A stretch of DNA of 64,000 bases from Pseudomonas iranensis (GTDB taxonomy: Bacteria > Pseudomonadota > Gammaproteobacteria > Pseudomonadales > Pseudomonadaceae), in NCBI RefSeq assembly GCF_014268585.2, contig NZ_CP077092.1, forward strand, positions 3,906,001 to 3,970,000, in the 5' to 3' direction. Both the position numbers and the translations under genes were made by a program. Below, piece after piece: positions 8,830-18,128 of the stretch. The notes under the pieces are model-generated. The model had not been told where the DNA came from, did not search any database, and worked only from the letters and a program-made list of their open reading frames with translations. Numbering within the stretch: the stretch's first letter is position 1; every line of letters begins with the position of its first letter.

Positions 8830-10206
8830 TCAGACCGTATGCAGATACCAGTTGTACTCAAGATCAGAAATCGAGTTCTCGAACTCCGCCAGCTCGCTTT
8901 CCTTGCACGCGACGAACACGTCGATGTACATCGGGTCGATGTAGCGCGCCATGACTTCGCTGTCGTCGAGCTCGCGCAAGGCGTCGCGCAGGTTGTTCGG
9001 CAGGCTCTGCTCGTTCTGCTCGTAGCTGTTGCCTTCGACCGGGGCGCCGGGCTCGATCTGGTTGGTCAGGCCGTGGTGGATGCCGGCCAGCACCGAAGCC
9101 ATCAGCAGGTATGGGTTGGCATCGGCACCGGCGACGCGGTGTTCGATGCGCACGGCATCCGCCGAACCGGTCGGCACGCGCACGGCCACGGTGCGGTTGT
9201 CGATGCCCCAGCTCGGCGAGTTCGGTACGTAGAACTGCGCGCCGAAGCGGCGGTACGAGTTGACGTTCGGGCAGAGGAACGCCATTTGCGCCGGCAGGGT
9301 CTCGAGCACACCGCCGATCGCGTGACGCAGTGCGGCGTTCTGCTCGGGATCCTCGCTGGCGAAGATGTTGTTGCCTTCTTTGTCCAGAATCGAAATGTGC
9401 ACGTGCAGACCGTTGCCGGCCTGGCCCGGATACGGCTTGGCCATGAAAGTCGTGTCCATCTCGTGGTCGTAGGCGATGTTCTTCACCAGACGCTTGAGCA
9501 ACACCGCGTAATCGCAGGCCTTGATCGGGTCGGAGACGTGATGCAGGTTGACTTCGAACTGTGCCGGGGCGCTTTCCTTGACGATGGCGTCAGCGGGAAT
9601 GCCCTGCTCTTTCGCGCCTTCGAGAATGTCTTGCAGGCAGTCGACGTATTCGTCGAGATCGTCGATCAGGTAGACCTGGGTCGACACCGGACGCTTGCCG
9701 GATACAGGTGAACGTGGCGATTGCGGACGGCCATTCACGTTGTCCTGGTCGATCAGGTAGAACTCGAGTTCGAACGCCGCGCATATGGTCAGGCCGAGGT
9801 CGTCGAATTTGCGCACAACGTTGGCCAGCACTTCACGCGGGTCGGCGAAGAACGGCTGGCCTTCGATCTCGTGCATGGTCATCAGCAGTTGAGCGGTCGG
9901 GCGTTTTTGCCACGGCTCGATGCTCAGGGTGCCGGGGATCGGGTAGCAGATGCGATCAGCATCGCCAATATCCAGGCCTAGGCCGGTGCTTTCCACCGTC
10001 GAGCCGTTGATGTCCAGCGCGAACAGCGACGCCGGCAGGTTGATGCCTTTTTCGTACACCTTATGAAGACTGGTGCGTTCGATGCGCTTGCCGCGCACCA
10101 CACCGTTCATATCCGCAATCAGAAGGTCGACGTACAAAACCTCAGGATATTTCTTAAGGAATGCGTTGGCTTCGTTGAGTTGAACGGTACGCAGAGGGAC
10201 CGACAT
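8830..10206 (-). CDS. puuA: Gamma-glutamylputrescine synthetase (glutamine synthetase family)
   Basis: 458 residues, the usual length for PuuA/SpuB-type ligases. The beta-grasp N-terminus is followed by a catalytic domain with GNGLHVHISI, NSYRRFG and the EHRVAGADANPYL segment conserved in glutamine synthetase-like enzymes. It ligates glutamate to putrescine with ATP, the first step of the pathway. It is divergent from puuD across about 280 bases. Pseudomonads have several such paralogues, so substrate preference within the polyamines is uncertain. Confidence 0.88.
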   Translation of the reverse strand: MSVPLRTVQLNEANAFLKKYPEVLYVDLLIADMNGVVRGKRIERTSLHKVYEKGINLPASLFALDINGSTVESTGLGLDIGDADRICYPIPGTLSIEPWQKRPTAQLLMTMHEIEGQPFFADPREVLANVVRKFDDLGLTICAAFELEFYLIDQDNVNGRPQSPRSPVSGKRPVSTQVYLIDDLDEYVDCLQDILEGAKEQGIPADAIVKESAPAQFEVNLHHVSDPIKACDYAVLLKRLVKNIAYDHEMDTTFMAKPYPGQAGNGLHVHISILDKEGNNIFASEDPEQNAALRHAIGGVLETLPAQMAFLCPNVNSYRRFGAQFYVPNSPSWGIDNRTVAVRVPTGSADAVRIEHRVAGADANPYLLMASVLAGIHHGLTNQIEPGAPVEGNSYEQNEQSLPNNLRDALRELDDSEVMARYIDPMYIDVFVACKESELAEFENSISDLEYNWYLHTV

Positions 10207-10488
10207 GATGCACCTATTTAGCTGTTAATTATTATGTTCACCGCTGTGTTGCGCAGCCAGTCAATCCGAAAGGCAAAGTGAAGTCAATAGCGAACACCCT
10301 GCCCTGCAGCCTTTATTTTTCGGGCTTTTTTTAACACTCTCGTGCCATATCCGCCGGCAAACCCCGGTAAACCTGAGCGATTTGATGAACGGCGTTTAGA
10401 ATTTTTTACATGGCAGTTGTTAATTAAAATCAACGAGGCTAAGCTCCGGAAAAGCTCGTTCAAGTGACAGACTTCGAGGTGAATAAAA
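10207..10488. promoter_or_regulatory. puuA/puuD: Divergent puuA/puuD control region
   Basis: A 282-base AT-rich region carries the promoters of puuA (minus) and puuD (plus). A 12-base element GTTAATTA(T/A)(T/A)AT occurs twice in direct orientation, at 10224-10235 and 10419-10430, one near each gene. A TTGTTA...17...TAAGCT pair at about 10417-10445 could be the puuD promoter. The repeats are candidate operators for the nearby PuuR-like protein; that link is inferred. Confidence 0.5.
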
Positions 10489-11250
10489 ATGGCATTCAAG
10501 CCATTGATCGGCGTTACTGCGTGCGTCAAACAGATTGGCCTGCACCCCTATCACATCAGCGGTGACAAGTACCTACGTGCTGTCAGCGTTGGCGCCCAAG
10601 GGTTGCCAGTGGTCATTCCTTCCCTCGGCAACCTGACTGAAATCGATGACCTGCTCGGTCAGCTCGACGGTCTGTTGCTCACCGGCTCTCCCTCGAACGT
10701 GGAGCCCTTCCACTATCAAGGCCCGGCCAGTGCCCTCGGCACGGATCATGATCCGGCCCGTGACGCCACTACCCTTCCCTTATTGCGTGCAGCCATTGCG
10801 GCGGGCGTTCCGGTGCTCGGTATCTGCCGTGGCTTCCAGGAAATGAATGTGGCGTTCGGCGGCAGCCTGCATCAGAAGGTGCACGAGCTGCCCGGCATGC
10901 TCGATCACCGTGAAGCCGACAGCCCGGATGTGGCGGTGCAATACGCCCCGGCCCATGCGGTCAGCGTGATCGCTGGCGGTGTGTTCGAAGCGCTGGAGCT
11001 GCCCGACGAATTTCAGGTCAATTCGATTCACAGTCAGGGCATCGACCGCCTCGCCCCCGGGCTGCGTGCTGAAGCCGTGGCGCCGGACGGTTTGATCGAA
11101 GCGATCTCGGTCGAGCACAGCCCGACCTTCGCCCTCAGCGTGCAATGGCACCCGGAATGGCAAGTGCTGGACAACCCGAACTACCTGAAGATTTTCCAGG
11201 CGTTCGGCGCAGCGTGCCGGCAACGGGCGGCGAAGCGCAGTCAGCGCTGA
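10489..11250 (+). CDS. puuD: Gamma-glutamyl-GABA hydrolase (class I glutamine amidotransferase-like)
   Basis: 253 residues, peptidase C26 family. Nucleophile Cys113 in the elbow VLGICRGFQEMN, with His221 and Glu223 in QWHPEW, completes the catalytic triad. It releases GABA from gamma-glutamyl-GABA, the last step of the Puu route; the P. aeruginosa counterpart is SpuA. Start ATG follows GAGGTGAATAAAA. It reads divergently from puuA and precedes the polyamine importer. Confidence 0.9.
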   Translation: MAFKPLIGVTACVKQIGLHPYHISGDKYLRAVSVGAQGLPVVIPSLGNLTEIDDLLGQLDGLLLTGSPSNVEPFHYQGPASALGTDHDPARDATTLPLLRAAIAAGVPVLGICRGFQEMNVAFGGSLHQKVHELPGMLDHREADSPDVAVQYAPAHAVSVIAGGVFEALELPDEFQVNSIHSQGIDRLAPGLRAEAVAPDGLIEAISVEHSPTFALSVQWHPEWQVLDNPNYLKIFQAFGAACRQRAAKRSQR

Positions 11251-11432
11251 CGCAATCCCAAACCAGATAACGATTTACTGCCCCCACGCTTGGCGGGTGT
11301 GCGTTTGCACATCCGCCAGTCGTGAACTGCAACACCCGTGATAACAACAAGTACGACCCAGGCAGCCAGGACGGCGGCGCCGAACAAGCCGGATCGGTAC
11401 GGACAAAGGCCACTCAGGTCAACGCATATCCC

Positions 11433-11524
11433 CTGTGGGAGCGAGCCTGCTCGCGAAAGCGGTGTATCAGCAAACGATGATGTCGACTGACACTCCGTAT
11501 TCGCGAGCAGGCTCGCTCCCACAG
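11433..11524. repeat. REP doublet upstream of the polyamine importer
   Basis: Forward core at 11433-11459 and reversed core at 11499-11524. It occupies part of the 369-base gap between puuD and the ATPase gene; the rest of the gap contains no gene. CCGGCCA/TGGCCAGG arms at about 11577-11594 form another short inverted repeat just before the ATPase gene. Confidence 0.88.
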
Positions 11525-11619
11525 GTTCTGCGCCAGCTGACAGGCATTCCGGACCGCTCCGCAATCCACTTAAGCCCGGCCACATTGGCCAGGCACACGA
11601 CACCTGTTGGGAGTTTCAC

Positions 11620-12762
11620 ATGGCAAACGCCTCCAGCACTTACCGCAAGGCACTCGAAGGTCAGCAGCAACCAAAAAAGGTGCTGGTGAAAGTCGATCGT
11701 GTCACCAAGAAGTTCGACGAAACCGTGGCCGTGGACGATGTGTCCCTGGAGATCCATCAGGGCGAGATTTTCGCGCTGCTGGGCGGTTCCGGGTCGGGCA
11801 AATCGACTCTGCTGCGCATGCTCGCCGGTTTCGAGCGGCCGACCGAGGGGCGGATTCTGCTCGATGGCGTGGACATCACCGACATGCCGCCGTACGAGCG
11901 GCCGATCAACATGATGTTCCAGTCCTATGCGCTGTTCCCGCACATGACCGTGGCACAGAACATCGCCTTCGGCCTCAAACAGGACCGCTTGCCGGCCAGC
12001 GAAATCGATGCCCGTGTCGAAGAAATGCTGCGCCTGGTGCACATGACCCAATACGCCAAGCGCCGCCCGCACCAGTTGTCCGGCGGCCAGCGGCAGCGCG
12101 TGGCGCTCGCCCGCTCGTTGGCCAAACGGCCGAAACTGTTGCTGCTCGACGAGCCGATGGGTGCGCTGGATAAAAAGCTGCGTTCGCAGATGCAGCTGGA
12201 GTTGGTGGAGATCATCGAGCGCGTCGGCGTGACCTGCGTGATGGTGACCCACGATCAGGAAGAAGCCATGACCATGGCCCAGCGCATCGCGATCATGCAC
12301 CTGGGCTGGATCGCGCAGATCGGCAGCCCGGTGGACATTTATGAAGCGCCGGTCAGCCGCATGGTCTGCGAATTCATCGGCAACGTGAACGCTTTCGACG
12401 GCACGGTGGTGGAAGATCTCGAAGGCCACGCGATCATTCACAGCCCCGACTTGCAGCAGAAGATCTATGTCGGTCACGGCGTCAGCACCTCGGTGCAGGA
12501 CAAGTCGATCACCTACGCCATCCGCCCGGAAAAAATGCTCGTCAGCACCACCCAACCGGAGTTCCGCTACAACTGGTCCGAAGGCAAGGTCCACGACATC
12601 GCCTACCTCGGCGGCCATTCGGTGTTCTACGTCGAGCTGCCCGGCGGCAAGATCGTCCAGTCGTTCATGGCCAATGCCGAACGCCGTGGCGCGCGGCCGA
12701 CCTGGGACGACAAGGTCTACGTCTGGTGGGAAGACGACAGCGGCGTGGTGCTGCGCTCATGA
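11620..12762 (+). CDS. spuF: Polyamine ABC transporter ATP-binding protein
   Basis: 380-residue ATPase like PotG/SpuF. Walker A GGSGSGKST (55-63), Q-loop MMFQSYALFPHM, signature LSGGQRQR (153-160), Walker B LLLLDEPMGALD (173-184) and the H-loop VMVTHDQEEAM are intact. The C-terminal part (from about 290) is a TOBE-like regulatory domain. It energises putrescine or spermidine uptake. Its stop overlaps the next start (ATGA), showing translational coupling. Confidence 0.93.
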   Translation: MANASSTYRKALEGQQQPKKVLVKVDRVTKKFDETVAVDDVSLEIHQGEIFALLGGSGSGKSTLLRMLAGFERPTEGRILLDGVDITDMPPYERPINMMFQSYALFPHMTVAQNIAFGLKQDRLPASEIDARVEEMLRLVHMTQYAKRRPHQLSGGQRQRVALARSLAKRPKLLLLDEPMGALDKKLRSQMQLELVEIIERVGVTCVMVTHDQEEAMTMAQRIAIMHLGWIAQIGSPVDIYEAPVSRMVCEFIGNVNAFDGTVVEDLEGHAIIHSPDLQQKIYVGHGVSTSVQDKSITYAIRPEKMLVSTTQPEFRYNWSEGKVHDIAYLGGHSVFYVELPGGKIVQSFMANAERRGARPTWDDKVYVWWEDDSGVVLRS

Positions 12763-13673
12763 GAACTTTCAATCAGCAATTCTTGCGCCTGGTGCCCAGC
12801 GGACGAAAACTGGTGATCGGCATTCCGTTCATCTGGCTGTTCCTGTTCTTCATGCTGCCGTTCTTTCTGGTGATGAAGATCAGCTTCTCGGAAGCCGCGC
12901 TGTCGATCCCGCCGTACTCGGAGATCTACACCTTCGCCGAACAGAAATTCCAGCTGCTGCTGAACATCGGCAACTACACCCTGCTCGGCGAAGACGAGCT
13001 GTATCTGTCCGCATACCTCGGCTCGCTGAAGGTCGCGGCACTGAGCACGCTGATGTGCCTGGTGATCGGTTTCCCGATGGCCTACGCGATCACCAAGACC
13101 GGCAAGGAAACGCAAAACGTCCTGCTGCTGTTGATCATGATGCCGACCTGGACGGCGATCCTGATCCGCGTGTATGCGTGGATGGGCATCCTCAGCAACA
13201 ACGGTCTGCTCAACGGGTTCCTGATGTGGACCGGGCTCACCGATCACCCGATCGAGATCCTCAACACCAACACTGCCGTCTATATCGGTGTGGTTTACGC
13301 CTATCTGCCGTTCATGGTCCTGCCGCTCTACGCCAACCTCGTCAAGCACGACAACAGCCTGCTGGAAGCCGCGCAGGATCTGGGTTCGAGCAACTTCAAC
13401 AACTTCTGGAAGATCACCGTGCCGCTGGCCAAGAACGGCATCATTGCCGGTTGCATGCTGGTGTTCATTCCGGTAGTCGGCGAGTTCGTGATCCCGGAAC
13501 TGCTGGGTGGCCCGGAGACGCTGATGATCGGTCGCGTGCTGTGGCAGGAGTTCTTCAATAACCGCGACTGGCCGGTGGCTTCTGCGCTGGCGGTGGTGAT
13601 GCTGTTGATCCTGATTGTGCCGATTCTGCTGTTCAACCGCAGCCAGGCCAAAGAGATGGAGGCACGGGGATGA
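12759..13673 (+). CDS. spuG: Polyamine ABC transporter permease (PotH-like)
   Basis: 304-residue inner-membrane permease with about six transmembrane segments and the EAA-type coupling loop (LLEAAQDLGSSNFNNFWKITVPLAKNGI). Start taken at MRTFNQQFL, overlapping the ATPase stop by four bases. Its own end overlaps the next gene in the same way. It forms the channel with the SpuH-like partner. Confidence 0.92.
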   Translation: MRTFNQQFLRLVPSGRKLVIGIPFIWLFLFFMLPFFLVMKISFSEAALSIPPYSEIYTFAEQKFQLLLNIGNYTLLGEDELYLSAYLGSLKVAALSTLMCLVIGFPMAYAITKTGKETQNVLLLLIMMPTWTAILIRVYAWMGILSNNGLLNGFLMWTGLTDHPIEILNTNTAVYIGVVYAYLPFMVLPLYANLVKHDNSLLEAAQDLGSSNFNNFWKITVPLAKNGIIAGCMLVFIPVVGEFVIPELLGGPETLMIGRVLWQEFFNNRDWPVASALAVVMLLILIVPILLFNRSQAKEMEARG

Positions 13674-14542
13674 AACGCTTCAACTTTTCCAAATTCATGC
13701 TGATCTTCGGCTTGATGTTCATTTATCTGCCGATGCTGATCCTGGTGATCTACTCGTTCAACGCCTCGAAACTGGTGACGGTGTGGGGTGGCTGGTCGAT
13801 CAAGTGGTATGTCGGCCTGCTCGACAACACGCAACTGATGGGCTCGGTGCTGCGCTCGCTGGAAATCGCCTGCTACACCGCGATTGCCGCTGTGGCACTG
13901 GGTACGCTGGCGGCGTTCGTGCTGACGCGGGTGACGCGCTTCAAGGGTCGCACGCTGTTTGGTGGCCTGGTGACCGCGCCGCTGGTGATGCCGGAAGTGA
14001 TCACCGGTCTGTCGCTGTTGCTGCTGTTCGTGGCGATGGCGCAGCTGATCGGCTGGCCGCAGGAGCGCGGCATCGTCACCATCTGGATCGCCCACACCAC
14101 CTTTTGTGCCGCTTATGTGGCGGTGGTAGTCTCCGCGCGCCTTCGCGAGCTGGATCTGTCGATCGAAGAAGCGGCGATGGACCTCGGCGCCAAACCATTC
14201 AAAGTGTTTTTCCTGATCACCATTCCAATGATCGCGCCGTCGCTGGCCGCCGGCGGGATGATGTCGTTTGCCTTGTCGCTGGACGATCTGGTGCTGGCGA
14301 GTTTTGTCTCCGGGCCGGGCTCGACGACGCTGCCGATGGAGGTGTTCTCGGCGGTGCGCCTGGGCGTGAAACCTGAGATCAACGCCGTGGCCAGCCTGAT
14401 TCTGCTGGCAGTGTCGCTCGTGACTTTCCTGGTCTGGTACTTCGGCCGCAAGGCAGAGGCCAACCGCAAAAAAGCGATCCAGGAAGCGATGGATCAGACC
14501 GCGAACGAGTCGTGGCAACAGCCAGCAGCGGCGACAGCCTGA
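13670..14542 (+). CDS. spuH: Polyamine ABC transporter permease (PotI-like)
   Basis: 290 residues with six predicted membrane spans and the EAA loop (SIEEAAMDLGAKPFKVFFLITIPMI). Second permease subunit of the importer, translationally coupled to spuG. The soluble C-terminal tail after about residue 265 is charged. Confidence 0.92.
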   Translation: MKRFNFSKFMLIFGLMFIYLPMLILVIYSFNASKLVTVWGGWSIKWYVGLLDNTQLMGSVLRSLEIACYTAIAAVALGTLAAFVLTRVTRFKGRTLFGGLVTAPLVMPEVITGLSLLLLFVAMAQLIGWPQERGIVTIWIAHTTFCAAYVAVVVSARLRELDLSIEEAAMDLGAKPFKVFFLITIPMIAPSLAAGGMMSFALSLDDLVLASFVSGPGSTTLPMEVFSAVRLGVKPEINAVASLILLAVSLVTFLVWYFGRKAEANRKKAIQEAMDQTANESWQQPAAATA

Positions 14543-14561
14543 GCAACACCAATAAACAACT

Positions 14562-14683
14562 GTGGCGAGGGGATTTAACCCCGTTGGGCTGCGAAGCGGC
14601 CCCTGCAGGTCTACCTGAAGACTCCGTATTCAGGTTTTGCGACTGCTTCGCAGCCGAGCGGGGATAAATCCCCTCGCCACAAG
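14562..14683. repeat. Inverted TGTGGCGAGGGGATT repeat pair
   Basis: Two inverted arms (about 14562-14590 and 14655-14682) of a second repeat family, separated by about 65 bases. It lies between spuH and the binding-protein gene, where a stem-loop could separate expression levels. The same family recurs at 35.8 kb. Confidence 0.8.
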
Positions 14684-14737
14684 GTTCAAGTGCACCGAGC
14701 TTTTGTTTTGTTGAATAAGAAGAAGGGAGTTGTACCG

Positions 14738-15835
14738 ATGAAAATGTTTGGCAGGACTCTGCTGACACTGTCCTTAATGGGCGCGATGGTCATGGGCGCC
14801 CAGGCCAACGACAAGGTGCTGCGTGTTTACAACTGGTCCGATTACATCGCGCCGGACACCGTGAAAAAGTTCGAAGACGAGACTGGCATTCGCGTGACCT
14901 ACGACGTCTTCGACAGCAACGAAACCCTGGAAGCGCGCCTGCTCGCGGGCAAATCCGGCTATGACATCGTCGTGCCGTCGAACAGTTTCCTGGCCAAACA
15001 GATCAAGGCCGGCGTCTACCAGCCGCTGGACAAGTCGAAGCTGCCGAACTGGAAGAATCTCAACCCGGTGCTGCTGAAAAACGCCGCCGCCAGTGATCCG
15101 GACAACGCGCACGCGTTCCCGTACATGTGGGGCTCGATCGGCATCGGTTTCAATCCGGCCAAGGTCAAGGAAGTACTCGGCGCCAACGCCCCGACCAACT
15201 CCTGGGACTTGCTGTTCAAACCGGAGAACGCGGAAAAGCTCAAAGCCTGCGGCATCAGTTTCCTCGATTCGCCGACCGAAATGCTCCCGGCCGCCCTGCA
15301 CTATCTGGGGTATCCGGTGAACGACAAGGACAAGGCGCACATTGCCGAGGCCGAAGCGCTGTTCATGAAAATCCGTCCTTACGTGGCGTACTTCCACTCC
15401 TCGAAGTACATCTCCGATCTGGCCAACGGCAACATCTGCGTGGCGGTCGGTTACTCCGGCGACGTCCTGCAGGCCAAGGCCCGTGCGGTTGAGTCGGGCA
15501 ACAACGTGGTGATCGACTACAGCATTCCCAAGGAAGGCGCCGGCAGTTTCTACGACATGGTCGCCATCCCCCGTGATGCGGCGAACGTCGACAACGCCTA
15601 CCTGTTCATGGACTTCCTGATGCGCCCGGACATCATAGCCGAAGTCACCAACAGCATCGGCTACAGCAACGCCAACGCAGCGGCCACGCCACTGGTGGAC
15701 GAAGCGATCCGCAACGAACCGGGCTCGTATCCTTCGCAAGCGGTGATGGCCACGTTGTATGCAGTGCCGGATCAGCCGATTGCCACACAGCGGATCATGA
15801 CGCGTGGCTGGACGCGGGTGAAGCTTGGTAAATAA
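14738..15835 (+). CDS. Polyamine ABC transporter periplasmic binding protein (PotF/SpuD/SpuE type)
   Basis: 365 residues. A signal peptide ends near AQA (about residue 23) and the mature protein begins [14 protein letters not shown], the hallmark of PotF/PotD-type proteins that line the polyamine pocket with Trp, Tyr and Asp. Start supported by AGAAGGGAGT upstream. It is the last gene of the importer cluster, unlike E. coli potFGHI where the binding protein comes first. Whether it prefers putrescine (SpuD-like) or spermidine (SpuE-like) cannot be told by eye. Confidence 0.9.
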   Translation: MKMFGRTLLTLSLMGAMVMGAQANDKVLRVYNWSDYIAPDTVKKFEDETGIRVTYDVFDSNETLEARLLAGKSGYDIVVPSNSFLAKQIKAGVYQPLDKSKLPNWKNLNPVLLKNAAASDPDNAHAFPYMWGSIGIGFNPAKVKEVLGANAPTNSWDLLFKPENAEKLKACGISFLDSPTEMLPAALHYLGYPVNDKDKAHIAEAEALFMKIRPYVAYFHSSKYISDLANGNICVAVGYSGDVLQAKARAVESGNNVVIDYSIPKEGAGSFYDMVAIPRDAANVDNAYLFMDFLMRPDIIAEVTNSIGYSNANAAATPLVDEAIRNEPGSYPSQAVMATLYAVPDQPIATQRIMTRGWTRVKLGK

Positions 15836-15852
15836 AAACACCGATGATCAAA

Positions 15853-15944
15853 ATGTGGGAGCGAGCCTGCTCGCGAAGGCGCTGTGTCAGGCAATTGAGA
15901 TGCCGGATGTGCCGACGCTTTCGCGAGCAGGCTCGCTCCCACAA
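15853..15944. repeat. REP doublet
   Basis: Inverted copies of the GTGGGAGCGAGC core at 15853-15879 and 15919-15943, just after the binding-protein stop codon. Confidence 0.9.
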
Positions 15945-16048
15945 TGAAGCAATGCAGTGCTGAAAATTTCCGTTCACGCAGCGCCTTACCACCGCTGCAC
16001 CCTGCTCTGAACGGCCTCACCCGGCTCCCTCGGCTCGGGTGAATTTGC

Positions 16049-16073
16049 AGGCGCCCTCGGGCGCCTTTTTTTG
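16049..16073 (+). terminator. Rho-independent terminator
   Basis: Seven-base-pair stem AGGCGCC/GGCGCCT with a four-base loop followed by a T-run. It probably ends the polyamine importer transcript, about 210 bases after the last stop codon and beyond the REP doublet. Confidence 0.85.
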
Positions 16074-16078
16074 TTCGT

Positions 16079-16618
16079 TCAGATCAGCGGCCAGTCCTGC
16101 ACAACCCGATAGCGGCCCTTGTGCGATTCGAACAAAGCGAAGCGTTCAGCACGCAGAAAGAACTCCGGCGGTGTGCGCGCTTCCGGCTCCGGCGCGCGGT
16201 ACTCCCGCGCCAGTGTCAGGTGCGGGCGGAACTCGTGGGTGGGCTCGTCAAAACCGAACGGCAGCATCGCCTGTTCCAGCGCGTAGACCAGGCGCAACAA
16301 CGCCGGCGGCGCCTGTTCCGGTGCCAGCGATAGCACACCGGCGCGATGCCAGACCTGCAAGCGATCCAGCTCAATGCGCAACGTTTCGCCGGGAATACGC
16401 ACATTGCCCGCTGCTTCGCAGACGCCATGGATTTGCGCCAGCGGCACCGCTCCAAGAAACAGCAGAGTCAGATGAAAGTTATCCGCCGGCACCGGTTTGC
16501 CGCTGCGCAGACCCAGCTCCGCGCGCCACTGGGCGATTGCCTTGCGCTGCGCCGGCGGGCAGTCCAAAGCGAAAAACAGCCGTTTCGACGGTTCATCCCT
16601 GCGCACTTCATCAATCAT
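16079..16618 (-). CDS. thpR: RNA 2',3'-cyclic phosphodiesterase
   Basis: 179-residue 2H phosphoesterase (LigT/ThpR). Both signature HxTx motifs are present: HLTLLFLG in the N-terminal half and HLTLARE in the C-terminal half, and KRLFFALDCP opens the fold. It hydrolyses 2',3'-cyclic phosphates on RNA ends. Start chosen at MIDEVRRD, which has a GGGGGGCAGGG stretch upstream; a start five codons earlier is possible. Confidence 0.87.
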   Translation of the reverse strand: MIDEVRRDEPSKRLFFALDCPPAQRKAIAQWRAELGLRSGKPVPADNFHLTLLFLGAVPLAQIHGVCEAAGNVRIPGETLRIELDRLQVWHRAGVLSLAPEQAPPALLRLVYALEQAMLPFGFDEPTHEFRPHLTLAREYRAPEPEARTPPEFFLRAERFALFESHKGRYRVVQDWPLI

Positions 16619-16725
16619 CGCCCTGCCCCCCATATCGTCATGATCGCGCCGATTCTACACAGCCTGTTCTGACGACTCGCGACAGGAAGCTATAGTTCAA
16701 GGATTGCCATCAACCGGAGGCTGCC

Positions 16726-16920
16726 ATGCGCGAGATCCTCAGCAAAGAACCCTGGTGGGCCCGGCCACCGCATCCCGGACAGGACGAAAGCGAACTGGAA
16801 TGGGGCTGGCTAGTGCATTACAGCGAAGGCGAACCGCGCTTCGAATTCGTTCGCGAGAGACCCAGCGACGAGCAGATCCGCAACCGCAAAAGTTGCCGGG
16901 TCACCCCCTCGCCCGAATGA
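16726..16920 (+). CDS. Small conserved-looking hypothetical protein
   Basis: 64 residues with a strong CCGGAGG ribosome binding site. Trp-rich acidic N-terminal half (WWARPPHPGQDESELEWGWL), then a basic C-terminus. No signal peptide or membrane segment. Function unknown. Codon use matches the neighbours, supporting a real gene. Confidence 0.6.
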   Translation: MREILSKEPWWARPPHPGQDESELEWGWLVHYSEGEPRFEFVRERPSDEQIRNRKSCRVTPSPE

Positions 16921-16941
16921 ATAGAGCTCGTGAGCACTAAT

Positions 16942-16973
16942 CCTGTGGGAGCGAGCAGGCTCGCTCCCACAGG
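16942..16973. repeat. Perfect REP palindrome
   Basis: A 15-base perfect stem (CCTGTGGGAGCGAGC and its complement) with only an AG loop. This is the two-arm REP collapsed into one continuous hairpin, 12 bases from the stop codon of the minus-strand efflux gene, and may serve as its transcript end. Confidence 0.88.
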
Positions 16974-16985
16974 GTCATGCATTGA

Positions 16986-18128
16986 TCAGTGGGGTTGGGT
17001 GTCGCCGGCGGCGGTGTCGATGCTGACAACCACTGACATCCCCGGCCGCAAGCGTTCTGCTTCCTGCTGATCGGGATCGATGGTGATGCGTACCGGCACC
17101 CGCTGGGCGATCTTGACGAAGTTGCCGGTGGCGTTGTCGGCCTGCAGCAAGGCAAATTCAGAACCGGTGCCCGGCGAAATATGCTGCACATGGCCGGTGA
17201 ATCTGCGGTGGTTCAAGGCGTCGACGGTGAAGCGTACCGGTTGCCCGACACGCACGTTGGCCATCTGGGTTTCCTTCATGTTGGCGATCACCCACTTCTG
17301 GTCCGGGACCAATGCCATCAGCTGCGCGCCGGAGTTGACGTAGGCGCCGAGGCGCACGCCGATCTGCCCGAGCTGGCCGTCGCGCGGGGCGACGATGCGT
17401 GTGTTGGACAGATCGATCCGTGCCAGTTGCACCGCAGCTTCGGCGCTGGCCACGGCGGCCTCCAGCGAGCCGCGATTGACGATCACCGTTTGCAGATCCT
17501 GCCGGGCTATTTCCAGATTGGCCTTGGCCTGCGCCACAGAAGCCGTGCTTTGCGCGTTGGCAGCGAGGGTCACGTCGAATTCGCGCTTGGACACCGAGCC
17601 GTCGCGCACCAGCTCCTGATTACGCCGCAGATCGGCCTCGCTCTTGCGCAACTGCGCCTGGCTGTCGGCGAGCACCGCCTGACGCAATTTGATCGTCGCT
17701 TCGGCACTGTTGCGCTGCTGCACGACGTTGGCCAGTCCGGCCTTCTGCACTGCCAGTTGCGCCAGGGACTGGTCGAGGCGTTGCTGATAAATGCGGTCGT
17801 CCAGACGCACCAGCAGATCCCCGGCCTTGACGTACTGGAAGTCCTGCACCGGCACCTCGAACACATAGCCGCTGAGCTGCGGCCCGATGATCGTCACCTG
17901 CCCGCGAATCAAGGCGTTTTCGGTGGTTTCGACCGCACTGCTGAATGGCGGCAGTTGCCAGGCATACAACACGATCAGCACGCCGACGATGGCGATTGCG
18001 GCAAAGCCCAGCGAAGAAATGATCCGCACCCGCAGCGAACGCGGCGCGGTATTCGGTGACGATGGCGGCGCCTCCCCTTCAGGCGTGGCGGCGATGGCAT
18101 TGGTGGTTGTGGTGGTCGGTTCGGTCAT
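16986..18128 (-). CDS. HlyD/EmrA-family membrane fusion protein
   Basis: 380-residue periplasmic adaptor: cytoplasmic N-terminus, one membrane anchor (about residues 33-52), a biotinyl-lipoyl-like half (VTIIGPQLSGYVFEVPVQDFQYVKAGDLLVRLD), a coiled-coil hairpin (about 110-220) and the second lipoyl/beta-barrel part. It partners the DHA2 transporter upstream, whose stop overlaps this start (ATGA). Together with an outer-membrane channel not seen here they would expel hydrophobic compounds. Confidence 0.88.
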   Translation of the reverse strand: MTEPTTTTTNAIAATPEGEAPPSSPNTAPRSLRVRIISSLGFAAIAIVGVLIVLYAWQLPPFSSAVETTENALIRGQVTIIGPQLSGYVFEVPVQDFQYVKAGDLLVRLDDRIYQQRLDQSLAQLAVQKAGLANVVQQRNSAEATIKLRQAVLADSQAQLRKSEADLRRNQELVRDGSVSKREFDVTLAANAQSTASVAQAKANLEIARQDLQTVIVNRGSLEAAVASAEAAVQLARIDLSNTRIVAPRDGQLGQIGVRLGAYVNSGAQLMALVPDQKWVIANMKETQMANVRVGQPVRFTVDALNHRRFTGHVQHISPGTGSEFALLQADNATGNFVKIAQRVPVRITIDPDQQEAERLRPGMSVVVSIDTAAGDTQPH

